From Buttiauxella izardii (lineage in GTDB: Bacteria; Pseudomonadota; Gammaproteobacteria; Enterobacterales; Enterobacteriaceae): 64,000 bases of DNA. Under the pieces are notes generated by a model. It saw only the letters and a program-made list of their open reading frames with translations. It ran no database searches and had not been told where the DNA came from. The DNA lies in contig NZ_QZWH01000034.1 of NCBI RefSeq assembly GCF_003601925.1, positions 1 through 64,000 on the forward strand. Reading direction: 5' to 3'. Below are positions 29,535 through 38,821 of this stretch, in pieces. The position numbers and the translations under genes were made by a program. The number at the start of each line of letters is the position of its first letter. The first letter of the stretch is position 1.

Positions 29535-29559
29535 AAAAACACCCTCATAAAGAGGGTGT
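29533..29559. terminator. Terminator shared by yhfS and yhfL
   Basis: ACACCCTC and GAGGGTGT form a perfect 8-bp stem with a 5-base loop, overlapping the final bases of yhfS. On the minus strand it is followed by a run of As read as Ts, so it should end yhfL efficiently; the plus-strand tail is only moderately T-rich. Confidence 0.85.
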
Positions 29560-29580
29560 CACATATTTAATGTCGCTTGT

Positions 29581-29754
29581 TTATTTTGATTCATCCGCAG
29601 GGCCACAGCCGCCGATAATTCTTGAGATAGAAATTGCTGGGTGAAGAAGATAATCATAACCACAGTTTTTGCTTTTGTTTTCAATGTGGCCGCTACATGC
29701 GGTCAGAGTAGAGATAACGGCGAGCAATGCGGTAAATTTCACAAGCTTAATCAT
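29581..29754 (-). CDS. yhfL: YhfL, small lipoprotein
   Basis: 57 codons starting at the ATG at 29754, with GGGAA a few bases upstream. The N terminus MIKLVKFTALLAVISTLTAC is a lipoprotein signal with lipobox LTAC and the lipidated cysteine at residue 20. The mature part, with HIENKSKNCGYDYLLHPAIS and IIGGCGP, closely matches remembered E. coli YhfL (55 residues). It stands alone between two terminators, downstream of cysG. Function unknown. Confidence 0.88.
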   Translation of the reverse strand: MIKLVKFTALLAVISTLTACSGHIENKSKNCGYDYLLHPAISISRIIGGCGPADESK

Positions 29755-29796
29755 TGATATTCCCTATCATTATTGGATTGGACTTTTTGGACATAT

Positions 29797-29827
29797 AAAA
29801 AAGGCTGCTCAGTATATGAGAAGCCTT
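29797..29827 (-). terminator. Terminator between cysG and yhfL
   Basis: Read on the minus strand, AAGGCT-t-CTCA pairs with TGAG-c-AGCCTT to give a 10-bp stem, followed by TTTTTT. It lies about 55 bases past the cysG stop, ending the nirBDC-cysG transcript and isolating yhfL. Confidence 0.85.
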
Positions 29828-29881
29828 TATTATTGCTAAGTCCGGAATCCGACAGGAAATAAGCGTAATTAACCTTGCTTA

Positions 29882-31255
29882 TTAGTGATTCGAGAACCAG
29901 TTTAATTTGTCACGCAATGCGACGACTCTACCGACAATAATTAATGCCGGGCTTTGAACCTGGGTTGATAATTCACCGAGTTCACTTAACACGCCGCTGA
30001 CAACGCGCTGTTTAACCGCCGTACCGTTTTCAACCAGTGCGACGGACATATCCGCTGACATGCCATGCTCAATCAGTTTTTCCTGAATGGCCGGAGCCTG
30101 ATTCAGGCCCATATAAAACACCAGCGTCTGTTTTTCTGCCGCCAGGTTTTCCCAGTCCAGCTCGCCGCCGGTTTTCAGGTGGCCGGTAACTAAACGCACG
30201 CTTTGCGCGTAATCGCGGTGAGTTAATGGAATGCCGGAATATGCGGAACAACCCGATGCTGCGGTAATCCCCGGCACGACAGAGAACGGAATGCCGCCTT
30301 CGCACAGGGTTTCTAACTCTTCACCACCACGGCCAAAGATAAACGGATCGCCGCCTTTCAGGCGCACCACACGTTTACCGCTTTGCGCTTCACGCAGCAG
30401 AATCTGGTTAATTTCTTCTTGCGGCACACAGTGGTAACCGGCGCGTTTGCCGACAAACACACGGTCAGCATCACGGCGTACCAGGTTCATGATGTCGTCG
30501 GAAACCAGGCGGTCATAGACCACCACATCGGCCTGTTGGATTTGCTGCAGCCCTTTAAGCGTCAACAAACCTGCATCGCCAGGCCCGGCACCAACCAGCA
30601 CCACTTCGCCACGGTGATCCAGCGGTGTGGAGAACATGGATTCGGTTTCTTTGTCGATGGCTTGCTGGTCTTCATTCGCCAGATACTGCGCCAGACGGTC
30701 GTTGGTAAAGAACTTTTCCCAGAAGCGACGACGCTCGCCCATGGTTTTGAAATTGGCTTTTACACGGCCACGCAGCGTTCCGGCATAAGAGGCGATTTTC
30801 CCCAGATGCAGCGGCAGAATTGATTCGAGTTTTTCACGCAGCAGACGAGCCAGAACGGGGGAGGTTCCACCGGAGGAAACCGCCACCATCAGTGGCGAAC
30901 GGTCGATAATCGACGGCATGATGAAGCTGGCTTGCTTTGGTGCATCGACCACGTTACAGAAAATACGGCGGGATTCAGCGGCATCGCTGACTTGCTGATT
31001 GACGGCGTCATTGTCTGTTGCGGCAATCGCCAGCCAACAAACATCAAGCAGTGTTGGGTCAAATTCCCCCTTAACCAGGGAAATCATGCCCTGTTCCGCC
31101 CACACAAGAAATTGCGGGGAGAAGTCCAGGGCATTTACCGTGACTTGCGCACCTGCCTCCATCAACAAACGTGCTTTACGTTCTGCAACGTCGCCGCCAC
31201 CAACAAGTAAACAGGCACGACCTTGCAATTGACAAAATATAGGCAGGTGATCCAC
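29882..31255 (-). CDS. cysG: Siroheme synthase (trifunctional)
   Basis: Makes siroheme, the cofactor of nitrite and sulfite reductases, from uroporphyrinogen III. The 457-residue protein has an N-terminal dehydrogenase/ferrochelatase module (NAD-binding [26 protein letters not shown] near residue 128) and a C-terminal uroporphyrinogen methyltransferase module ([16 protein letters not shown] near residue 217; [25 protein letters not shown]). Last gene of the nir operon, 16 bases after nirC, so cofactor and enzyme are made together. Confidence 0.97.
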   Translation of the reverse strand: MDHLPIFCQLQGRACLLVGGGDVAERKARLLMEAGAQVTVNALDFSPQFLVWAEQGMISLVKGEFDPTLLDVCWLAIAATDNDAVNQQVSDAAESRRIFCNVVDAPKQASFIMPSIIDRSPLMVAVSSGGTSPVLARLLREKLESILPLHLGKIASYAGTLRGRVKANFKTMGERRRFWEKFFTNDRLAQYLANEDQQAIDKETESMFSTPLDHRGEVVLVGAGPGDAGLLTLKGLQQIQQADVVVYDRLVSDDIMNLVRRDADRVFVGKRAGYHCVPQEEINQILLREAQSGKRVVRLKGGDPFIFGRGGEELETLCEGGIPFSVVPGITAASGCSAYSGIPLTHRDYAQSVRLVTGHLKTGGELDWENLAAEKQTLVFYMGLNQAPAIQEKLIEHGMSADMSVALVENGTAVKQRVVSGVLSELGELSTQVQSPALIIVGRVVALRDKLNWFSNH

Positions 31256-31271
31256 GGCTAATCCTCAAAAA

Positions 31272-32078
31272 TTAATGACGTGCAGTCTCCGGCGTGGCGA
31301 TTCGCTCAGGCTGTGGACGCTCGGCTTTCGGCGTAGCATACCAATAACCCAGACCCATGAATACTACACCAGAAAGGGTATTCCCCAGCGTCACCCACAG
31401 CAGGTTATGACCAATGCCAGCCATGGTGTACGCGTCGCTATGATGACCAAACCAGGACAGCGCAAACAGCGTCATGTTGGCGATAGAGTGCTCGTAACCG
31501 GACGCGATAAACGCCAGCAAACACCACCAGATTGCGATGAATTTCGCCGCACCTTCGGTACGCACAGCCATCCAGATTGCAAGGCAAACCAACCAGTTAC
31601 ATAGTGCGCCTTTGAAGAACAGCACCATAGCTGGAGCAGAAGTTTTTGCGAGCGCAGCCGTATGAACCAGGCTGGTATCTAACGGCAGCAGGCTACCGCC
31701 ACCCCATTTGTACAGCAGGGCAACAAACACCGAACCCACCAGGTTACCCAGCCAGGTTTGCGGCAAAATGCCCCACATTTGACCGTGGGAAATAGTGCCC
31801 GCTTTCACACCAAACGTCAGGAACATAGTGTGTCCGGTGAATAGTTCCGAGCCTGCGATGATGACTAACGTCAGGGCGATACCGAACGTTGCACCCATAA
31901 CAAGTGGGCGCAGTGCCGGGTCAACCAGGTTACCGAGGGTGAAAATCAGGATGATGCCGAGGCCGACATAAGCGCCCGCCATGGCGGAGCTAATCCAGAA
32001 ACCCAGCGGGTTGATTTTTGACAATCGGGCAATGCGAGCGGCATTCGCCGCACATTTATTAATGGTATCGGTGAACAT
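31272..32078 (-). CDS. nirC: Nitrite transporter NirC
   Basis: A formate/nitrite transporter-family channel in the inner membrane that moves nitrite to cytoplasmic NirBD. The 268-residue product has six hydrophobic segments and FNT signatures such as WISSAMAGAYVGLG, TGHTMFLTFG and GVVFMGLGYWY. It is separated from nirD by a gap of about 160 bases that contains a palindromic repeat, unlike the tight spacing elsewhere in the operon. Confidence 0.95.
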   Translation of the reverse strand: MFTDTINKCAANAARIARLSKINPLGFWISSAMAGAYVGLGIILIFTLGNLVDPALRPLVMGATFGIALTLVIIAGSELFTGHTMFLTFGVKAGTISHGQMWGILPQTWLGNLVGSVFVALLYKWGGGSLLPLDTSLVHTAALAKTSAPAMVLFFKGALCNWLVCLAIWMAVRTEGAAKFIAIWWCLLAFIASGYEHSIANMTLFALSWFGHHSDAYTMAGIGHNLLWVTLGNTLSGVVFMGLGYWYATPKAERPQPERIATPETARH

Positions 32079-32136
32079 TTTTGTTATCCCAACAAATTGA
32101 AAGAAAAGTAAAATTTAAAAGAATTTGGTGAAACAA

Positions 32137-32230
32137 CCCTCACCCTAACCCTCTCCCTGAGGGAGAGGGGATTGACCGGAGAAGCCTTCTGACTTTCTCC
32201 CTCTCCTGGGGGAGAGGGCCGGGGTGAGGG
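32137..32230. repeat. GC-rich palindromic repeat, copy C, inside the nir operon
   Basis: It starts CCCTCACCCTAACCCTCTCC and ends GGCCGGGGTGAGGG, with inner CTCCCTGAGGGAG and CTCCTGGGGGAG palindromes. It lies between the nirD stop (7 bases away) and the nirC start. Its ends and core match copy B at 21817-21935. On the nir mRNA it would fold into strong hairpins. Confidence 0.88.
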
Positions 32231-32236
32231 CAATAT

Positions 32237-32563
32237 TTATGCTTTAATCTGAACCTGGCCGTCCTGAACGCGCGCCGCATAGTGCGCAATCGAGCGGCTC
32301 TCATCTTCCATGCACAGTCCGTCACGCAGTCTGAAACGCTGCTTTTTCAACGGGCTGGCAACCCAAAGTTCATTCTGGTGCTCGGCAATCAGGCCGCGCG
32401 ACAACACGCTCGCTTCGAAGAACGGGTCAATGTTGCTGATGGCGAAAACCTGGTCATCATTGCGCGGGCGGAAAATGGCGATTTGCTCACCGCCGACTAA
32501 TGCACAAACACCGGTAGCAGGCAGGATGTCGTTTAACTGGCAAACGGTAGTCCACTGGCTCAT
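32237..32563 (-). CDS. nirD: Nitrite reductase small subunit
   Basis: A 108-residue Rieske-like partner of NirB in cytoplasmic NADH-dependent nitrite reduction. The typical iron-sulfur ligands are missing, as is normal for enterobacterial NirD. Conserved features include CALVGGEQIAIFRP, FAISNIDPFFEASVLSRG and SPLKKQRFRL. It overlaps the nirB stop by 4 bases. Confidence 0.95.
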   Translation of the reverse strand: MSQWTTVCQLNDILPATGVCALVGGEQIAIFRPRNDDQVFAISNIDPFFEASVLSRGLIAEHQNELWVASPLKKQRFRLRDGLCMEDESRSIAHYAARVQDGQVQIKA

Positions 32564-35112
32564 ACATTTTCCTCCACTTCTTCGACCAGGGTGACCGGGA
32601 TACGCTCGTAAGGTGTCGCCGGGCGATGTTGCTCACGTTCAGGCACGATTTGCACGTTCGGGTCGCGCACCGGGCTGTTGATGAAGTGCTTGAAGCGAAC
32701 CTGAGCTTCCGGGGTATTCACCGTTTCAGTCCACTCGCAAATCACTTTCTCGCGCAGACGTTCCAGCTCGGCTTCAAGCTGATCGTTCAGGCCCAGTTTG
32801 TCTTCGATGATGACTTGTTTCAGGTACTCGATTCCGCCTTCCAGGCTATCGAGCCACGGCGCGGTACGGGTCAGTTTGTCCGCGGTGCGGATATAGAACA
32901 TCATGAAACGGTCGAGATATTTGATCAGCGTTTCGCGGTCTAAATCAGCGGCCAGTAAATCGGCGTGGCGAGGTTTCATGCCGCCGTTGCCGCATACGTA
33001 TAAGTTCCAGCCTTTTTCAGTGGCGATAATCCCCACGTCTTTGCCCTGTGCTTCCGCACATTCACGGGTACAGCCAGAGACACCGAACTTCATTTTGTGT
33101 GGAGTACGAATGCCTTTGTAACGGTTTTCCAGCTCTACGCCGAAGCCGACGCTGTCGCCGACGCCGTAACGACACCAGGTGCTGCCGACGCAGGTTTTGG
33201 CCATACGCAGCGCTTTCGCATACGCGTGACCAGTTTCAAAACCGGCTTCAATCAGCTGACGCCAGATTTCTGGCAAATCGTCTTTCTGCGCGCCAAACAG
33301 GCCGATACGCTGGGAACCGGTAATTTTGGTGTACAGATTAAATTCGCGAGCGATACGGCCCACTTCCATCAAGCCTTCCGGCGTGATTTCGCCACCGGCA
33401 GAACGTGGAATGACAGAATAAGTCCCGTCTTTCTGGATGTTGCCGAGGAAGTTGTCGTTGGTGTCCTGAAGCGGGGTGTGCTTCGGTGCCAGCACGTAGT
33501 CGTTCCAGCAAGACGCCAGCAGGGAACCGACGGTCGGTTTACAGACTTCACAGCCGTAGCCTTTGCCGTATTTTTCCAGCAACTCGTCGAAGGATTTAAT
33601 CCCTTCAACGCGAATCAGGTGATACAGCTCCTGGCGAGAAAACGCGAAGTGTTCGCACAGGTTGTGATTCACTTCGATGCCTTGCTTGCTCAGTTCGGCA
33701 TTCAATACTTGCGTGATCAACGGAATACAGCCGCCGCAGCCAGTACCGGCTTTGGTTTCGGCTTTCAGCGCGGCAACAGTGTGGCAGCCGTTGTTGATGG
33801 CTTTAACCAGATGCCCTTTGGTGACATCAAAGCAGGAACAGATTTGCGCGCTGTCTGGCAGTTTGTCGACGCCAATCGCTGGCTTACCGGAGCTGGCATG
33901 CGCAGGCAAAATCAGCGCGTCCGGATTTTCTGGCAGTTCGATATTATTCAGAACCAGTTGCAGCAGGTTGCCGTAATCGCTGGTGTCGCCCACCAGAACC
34001 GCGCCGAGCAGGGTTTTGTTGTCCGCGCTAACAATCAGGCGTTTATAAACTTCTTTGCTTTCGTCGAGATAAACATAGCTGCGGCACTCTGGCGTGCGAC
34101 CGTGCGCATCACCAATCCCGCCAACATCCACGCCGAGCAGTTTCAGTTTGGCGCTCATGTCTGCGCCTTCAAACGCATTTTCTGAGCCGAGCAAATGATC
34201 AGCAGTAACCTGCGCCATTTTGTAGCCAGGGGCGACCAGGCCGAAAGTGCGGTTGTTCCAGCTTGCGCATTCGCCGATAGCGTAGATATCTGGATCAGAA
34301 GTCTGGCAGGTGTCGTTCACTGCGATGCCGCCGCGTTGCCCGGTTTCCAGGCCGCATTGGGTTGCCAGTTTGTCGCGCGGGCGGATACCGGTGGAGAAGA
34401 CGATGAAGTCTACTTCCAGGTCGGAGCCGTCGGCAAAGCGCATGGTTTTGCGCGCTTGCGTCCCTTCCTGAACGATTTCCAGGGTGTTTTTGCTGGTATG
34501 AACGCGCACGCCCATGCTTTCGATTTTATTGCGCAGTTGCTCGCCGCCCATGCGGTCGAGTTGCTCTGCCATCAGCATTGGCGCAAATTCAATAACGTGA
34601 GTTTCGACGCCGAGGTTTTTCAGAGCGCCTGCGGCTTCAAGGCCGAGCAAACCACCACCGACCACCGCGCCGCGCTTGCTGCGACGGGCACAGGCTTCGA
34701 TAGCGTTCAAATCTTCAATGGTGCGATAGACAAAACAGTCTTGGGTTTCGGAGCCTTTAATCGGCGGGATCCACGGATAAGAACCGGTCGCCATGACCAG
34801 TTTGTCGTAATACACGGTACGACCCGTATTCGAGTGAATCACTTTTTCCTGGCGGTTAATGGTGATGGCGCGTTCGCCAACCAGCACTTTGACACCGTGT
34901 TTCTCGTAGAAACCGTCACGAACCAGGGATAATTCTTCAGCGGTATGATGGGAGAAATAGGAAGATAAATGCACGCGGTCGTAGGCTTTGCGTGGCTCTT
35001 CACAAAAAACGGTGATATCGAATTGGCCTGGCTGGGCTTTATCAAGTAAGTCTTCGATAAAGCGATGGCCGACCATGCCATTACCGATGATTGCGATTTT
35101 GACTTTGCTCAT
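32560..35112 (-). CDS. nirB: Nitrite reductase (NADH) large subunit
   Basis: Cytoplasmic siroheme/4Fe-4S enzyme reducing nitrite to ammonia with NADH. The 850-residue product has an FAD-binding N terminus (IAIIGNGMVGHRFIEDL), an NADH-binding GGGLLGLEAAGAL near residue 152, and a central cysteine-rich BFD-like region (CSCFDVTKGHLV with CGGC). A siroheme domain follows, with CxxxxxC and CxxxC ligands (CTRECAEAQ; YVCGNGG). Length is close to the E. coli 847. First gene of nirBDC-cysG, with an FNR and a NarL site placed upstream as in E. coli. Confidence 0.97.
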   Translation of the reverse strand: MSKVKIAIIGNGMVGHRFIEDLLDKAQPGQFDITVFCEEPRKAYDRVHLSSYFSHHTAEELSLVRDGFYEKHGVKVLVGERAITINRQEKVIHSNTGRTVYYDKLVMATGSYPWIPPIKGSETQDCFVYRTIEDLNAIEACARRSKRGAVVGGGLLGLEAAGALKNLGVETHVIEFAPMLMAEQLDRMGGEQLRNKIESMGVRVHTSKNTLEIVQEGTQARKTMRFADGSDLEVDFIVFSTGIRPRDKLATQCGLETGQRGGIAVNDTCQTSDPDIYAIGECASWNNRTFGLVAPGYKMAQVTADHLLGSENAFEGADMSAKLKLLGVDVGGIGDAHGRTPECRSYVYLDESKEVYKRLIVSADNKTLLGAVLVGDTSDYGNLLQLVLNNIELPENPDALILPAHASSGKPAIGVDKLPDSAQICSCFDVTKGHLVKAINNGCHTVAALKAETKAGTGCGGCIPLITQVLNAELSKQGIEVNHNLCEHFAFSRQELYHLIRVEGIKSFDELLEKYGKGYGCEVCKPTVGSLLASCWNDYVLAPKHTPLQDTNDNFLGNIQKDGTYSVIPRSAGGEITPEGLMEVGRIAREFNLYTKITGSQRIGLFGAQKDDLPEIWRQLIEAGFETGHAYAKALRMAKTCVGSTWCRYGVGDSVGFGVELENRYKGIRTPHKMKFGVSGCTRECAEAQGKDVGIIATEKGWNLYVCGNGGMKPRHADLLAADLDRETLIKYLDRFMMFYIRTADKLTRTAPWLDSLEGGIEYLKQVIIEDKLGLNDQLEAELERLREKVICEWTETVNTPEAQVRFKHFINSPVRDPNVQIVPEREQHRPATPYERIPVTLVEEVEENV

Positions 35113-35170
35113 AATTGCCTCAATTTCTTTTCTATTACTGCCTACCTTAACGATTCAGCAATGGCGATTA

Positions 35171-35184
35171 TTGATACAAATCAA
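35171..35184 (-). promoter_or_regulatory. FNR-binding site of the nirB promoter
   Basis: TTGAT-ACAA-ATCAA is a perfect FNR consensus, centred at 35177.5. If it sits at -41.5 as in E. coli nirB, transcription would start near 35136, leaving a short leader of about 24 bases, with TAAGGT (35144-35149 complement) as the -10. Confidence 0.88.
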
Positions 35185-35197
35185 ATACACCTTTATA

Positions 35198-35213
35198 TAC
35201 CTCTTAATAGGTA
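35198..35213 (-). promoter_or_regulatory. NarL/NarP 7-2-7 site upstream of nirB
   Basis: TACCTCT-TA-ATAGGTA is two inverted NarL heptamers (TACYYMT) with the 2-base spacing required by both NarL and NarP. Its centre is exactly 28 bases from that of the FNR site, matching the -69.5 and -41.5 arrangement known at E. coli nirB. Confidence 0.85.
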
Positions 35214-35339
35214 TATTACTGATTTTAGTGGGATTTTCTAAGTTGTGGAATTGTTTAGCTATTCACGGGAAGACAATAAATGTCCTCATTTTGCGTGGTG
35301 TGCTATCAAATAGGAGGGGTTAATCAACAAGGAGTGGGT

Positions 35340-36623
35340 ATGAGCAAGTTGGCGTTGGAGTTAATTCAGAATGTGCGTCTCGTCGGGCGTGAAGGTTTGT
35401 GGCAATTAACTATCGAAAATGGGCGCATCAAGACCATTGAACCGACGAGTGAAACCCAGATCGAAAGCCAGCAGGTGCTTGACGGGCGAGGGGGGCTGGC
35501 GATCCCGCCATTTATTGAGCCACATATTCACCTCGATACCACGCAAACTGCCGGGCAACCTAACTGGAATCAGTCGGGTACGCTGTTTGAAGGCATTGAA
35601 CGCTGGGCCGAGCGCAAAGCGCTGCTGACGCACGAAGACGTCAAACAACGCGCCTGGCAAACTCTGAAATGGCAAATCGCCAACGGCATTCAGTATGTGC
35701 GTACCCACGTTGATGTTTCAGACCCGACGTTGACGGCGCTCAAAGCGATGCTGGAAGTGAAGCATGAAGCCGCGCCGTGGATTGACGTGCAGATCGTGGC
35801 GTTCCCGCAGGAGGGGATTCTCTCTTATCCCAATGGAGAAGCTTTGCTCGAAGAGGCGCTGCGCCTGGGTGCAGACGTCGTTGGGGGAATCCCGCATTTT
35901 GAGTTTACCCGGGAATACGGCGTGGAATCGCTGCACAAAGCCTTTGCTCTGGCGCAGAAATATGACCGCCCGTTAGATATTCACTGCGATGAAATCGATG
36001 ATGAACAATCGCGCTTTGTCGAAACGGTGGCTGCGCTGGCGCTGCGCGACGGCATTGGCGAACGTGTTACCGCCAGCCACACCACTGCGATGCACTCATA
36101 TAATGGTGCTTATACCTCGCGTTTATTCCGCTTGTTGAAAATGTCTGGCATTAACTTTGTCGCCAATCCGCTGGTGAATATTCATCTGCAAGGGCGTTTT
36201 GACGACTACCCGAAACGCCGGGGAGTCACTCGCGTGAAAGAGTTGCTCGAAGCGGGAGTTAACGTCTGTTTTGGTCATGACGATGTGTTTGACCCGTGGT
36301 ATCCGCTCGGAACAGCCAATATGTTGCAGGTGCTGCATATGGGGCTGCATGTGTGTCAGATGATGGGTTATCAGCGAATTGATGAAGGTTTGAAGCTGAT
36401 TACCGATAACAGCGCGCGCACTTTTGGCGTGAAAGATTACGGTATTGCTGAGGGGAATGCGGCGAACCTGATTATTCTTCCTGCGGAAAACGGCTTTGAT
36501 GCTGTGCGCCGTCAGGTGCCGGTGCGTTGGTCTATTCGCGCTGGGAAGGTGATTGCGACCACGCAGTTGTCACAAACCTGGGTGATGCTGGATGAAGTAG
36601 AAGAGATAAATTACGGCGGGTAA
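35340..36623 (+). CDS. codA: Cytosine deaminase
   Basis: Converts cytosine to uracil and ammonia. The 427-residue product equals E. coli CodA in length and is very similar. Metal ligands are in [16 protein letters not shown] (HxH) and [12 protein letters not shown], the catalytic [12 protein letters not shown] block follows, and the late aspartate is in [11 protein letters not shown]. The start at 35340 follows GGAG by 5 bases. In E. coli it is preceded by the permease gene codB; here no codB is present and the gene stands alone, divergent from nirB. Related amidohydrolases can act on other pyrimidines or isoguanine, but the motif match favours CodA. Confidence 0.92.
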   Translation: MSKLALELIQNVRLVGREGLWQLTIENGRIKTIEPTSETQIESQQVLDGRGGLAIPPFIEPHIHLDTTQTAGQPNWNQSGTLFEGIERWAERKALLTHEDVKQRAWQTLKWQIANGIQYVRTHVDVSDPTLTALKAMLEVKHEAAPWIDVQIVAFPQEGILSYPNGEALLEEALRLGADVVGGIPHFEFTREYGVESLHKAFALAQKYDRPLDIHCDEIDDEQSRFVETVAALALRDGIGERVTASHTTAMHSYNGAYTSRLFRLLKMSGINFVANPLVNIHLQGRFDDYPKRRGVTRVKELLEAGVNVCFGHDDVFDPWYPLGTANMLQVLHMGLHVCQMMGYQRIDEGLKLITDNSARTFGVKDYGIAEGNAANLIILPAENGFDAVRRQVPVRWSIRAGKVIATTQLSQTWVMLDEVEEINYGG

Positions 36624-36634
36624 ACACCCGCCGT
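36613..36634 (+). terminator. Hairpin at the end of codA
   Basis: ACGGCGGG and CCCGCCGT form an 8-bp GC-rich stem that includes the codA stop codon, followed by TAGCTTTT. This is a probable weak intrinsic terminator before the convergent tsgA. Confidence 0.6.
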
Positions 36635-36674
36635 TAGCTTTTCGTTGGTCGTACAGTAGGGTTATCCGACGCGA

Positions 36675-37859
36675 TTAGTGCGTCGTTACCGCCGCGTTAT
36701 GCTGACGGTGCTTGCTCACCAGGCCCAGAATCAGGCACATGATAAACACCACGGCGTACAGTGCATTGGCGGTTTGCAGCGCCGCGTGTGGGCCGCTGTG
36801 AGCCACAATCGGGCCGGTGACCACGAAGGTCAACATGGTGCCGATGGTGCCGCAGGTCAGTACGAAGTTAACCAGTTTTGGCGAAGCGATTTTGGTCTGC
36901 AATGAACCGAGCGTAATAACCGAGGTGTAAATCGCGCTGGAGAAGAAGCCGAGCGCCATAATAAACCACGCCAGATGTGCCGGTTCGCTCTTATTGAACA
37001 GGTACATCAACACGGTTGCGGCCGCTGCCAGTACGGTCAGAATGCGTTGCAGATCGAAGAAACGCAGAATGAAGCTGAACGCCCACATCCCGAACATATA
37101 AGACATCCAGAAATCGCTGACCAACTGGCCGGCATCATTCAGGTTCATGCCCAGACTTTTTGCGTATTCCGGCACCCAGGAGATGAAGCCCAGTTGACCG
37201 AGGATGTAGCAAAGCGCGGCAACGGACAGGAACAGCACGCCGACGCCCCATTTTTCTTTCTCAGCGACTTTTTCAGTTTTCGGTGCGTGTTTGCCCAGCG
37301 CCGGGAAGTCACAACCGAGCGTCAGAATAAAGATCGCGACATAAACCAGGCCGATGCAGACGTAAACCCAATACCAGTTGATGCTGCGCGCCAGCAAAAT
37401 CGCCGCCACCATCGGGAAAATCATCCCCGCCATGCTGAAGAAGGAATCGGTAAACAGCAGGCGCGAACCGCGCTGACGGCCTTCATACATGTGGGTAATC
37501 AGGAACGTACCAATCGACATGGTGATACCGCTGACCAGGCCGAGCACAAACATTGCGACGGAGAAAATAGTCAGGTTATCGCCAAAGACTAGCCCGGCCA
37601 CCGCCAGAATCATCAAGATAAAACCAAAGCGCAGCTGCGTTTTGAGCGGGACGATTTCCATTAACCAGGCGTTCAGGAAGATAGAAATCAGGATGCCCGC
37701 ATTCAGGAAAGTAAAGGTATTACTCATGCTGGAAACGGGAACGTGGAAGTATTCGGCGATATTGCCCATCACCATCCCGGTGACAATTACCAACGCGCCA
37801 GTGAGGGCGTAGGAGAAGAAGCTGATCCATGTGAGCTTAATGCGGTTGCTGTTAGTCAT
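36675..37859 (-). CDS. tsgA: TsgA, major facilitator superfamily protein
   Basis: A 394-residue inner-membrane protein with about twelve hydrophobic segments and MFS-like loops ([24 protein letters not shown] near residue 105). The E. coli/Salmonella homologue lies beside nirB and ppiA and its substrate is not settled. It is convergent with codA and divergent from ppiA. Name is by synteny plus sequence; substrate unknown. Confidence 0.92.
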   Translation of the reverse strand: MTNSNRIKLTWISFFSYALTGALVIVTGMVMGNIAEYFHVPVSSMSNTFTFLNAGILISIFLNAWLMEIVPLKTQLRFGFILMILAVAGLVFGDNLTIFSVAMFVLGLVSGITMSIGTFLITHMYEGRQRGSRLLFTDSFFSMAGMIFPMVAAILLARSINWYWVYVCIGLVYVAIFILTLGCDFPALGKHAPKTEKVAEKEKWGVGVLFLSVAALCYILGQLGFISWVPEYAKSLGMNLNDAGQLVSDFWMSYMFGMWAFSFILRFFDLQRILTVLAAAATVLMYLFNKSEPAHLAWFIMALGFFSSAIYTSVITLGSLQTKIASPKLVNFVLTCGTIGTMLTFVVTGPIVAHSGPHAALQTANALYAVVFIMCLILGLVSKHRQHNAAVTTH

Positions 37860-37980
37860 GACGAGCCTGTGAATAGAAATGTAAAGTGCTTTGACAGCAC
37901 TCGAGAAGGATGGATTTTAGACAAAAATGTGACCCATTCATACATTTTATGAATCATTGGCTGCAATACATTGGATTTAA

Positions 37981-37996
37981 AGTGATATGAATCACA
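37981..37996. promoter_or_regulatory. CRP-binding site between tsgA and ppiA
   Basis: AGTGA-TATGAA-TCACA matches the CRP consensus except for the first base. It sits in the 280-base divergent gap, about 150 bases before ppiA. CRP control of ppiA is known in E. coli. The remaining gap is AT-rich with no gene. Confidence 0.65.
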
Positions 37997-38082
37997 CAAA
38001 TTGGCATGATTCATTAATTCATTCACTTAACTTATTGATTTGTGTGAAAGTAAAAAACCGTAAATGGCTGGCGTAGAGTTGA

Positions 38083-38712
<630 letters not shown>

Positions 38713-38720
38713 AAAATTCC

Positions 38721-38745
38721 TGCGCGAGTATCTCGTACTCGCGCA
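38721..38745. terminator. Hairpin after ppiA
   Basis: TGCGCGAGTA and TACTCGCGCA form a perfect 10-bp stem with a 5-base loop, 9 bases after the ppiA stop. No T-run follows on the plus strand, so it may be a weak terminator or an mRNA-stabilising 3' hairpin. Confidence 0.55.
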
Positions 38746-38821
38746 ATCTCCCGCTTCCTGCACTTCCACCGATTGCTGCTTATACTTGTGGCAACACCGG
38801 GTCGTCATTTAGGGAGGCATC

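Noticed and set aside
33097-34932. Long plus-strand open frames (362 and 245 codons) opposite nirB
   Set aside because: They lie wholly antisense to nirB, show no recognisable protein motif, and are explained by the codon bias of the real gene.
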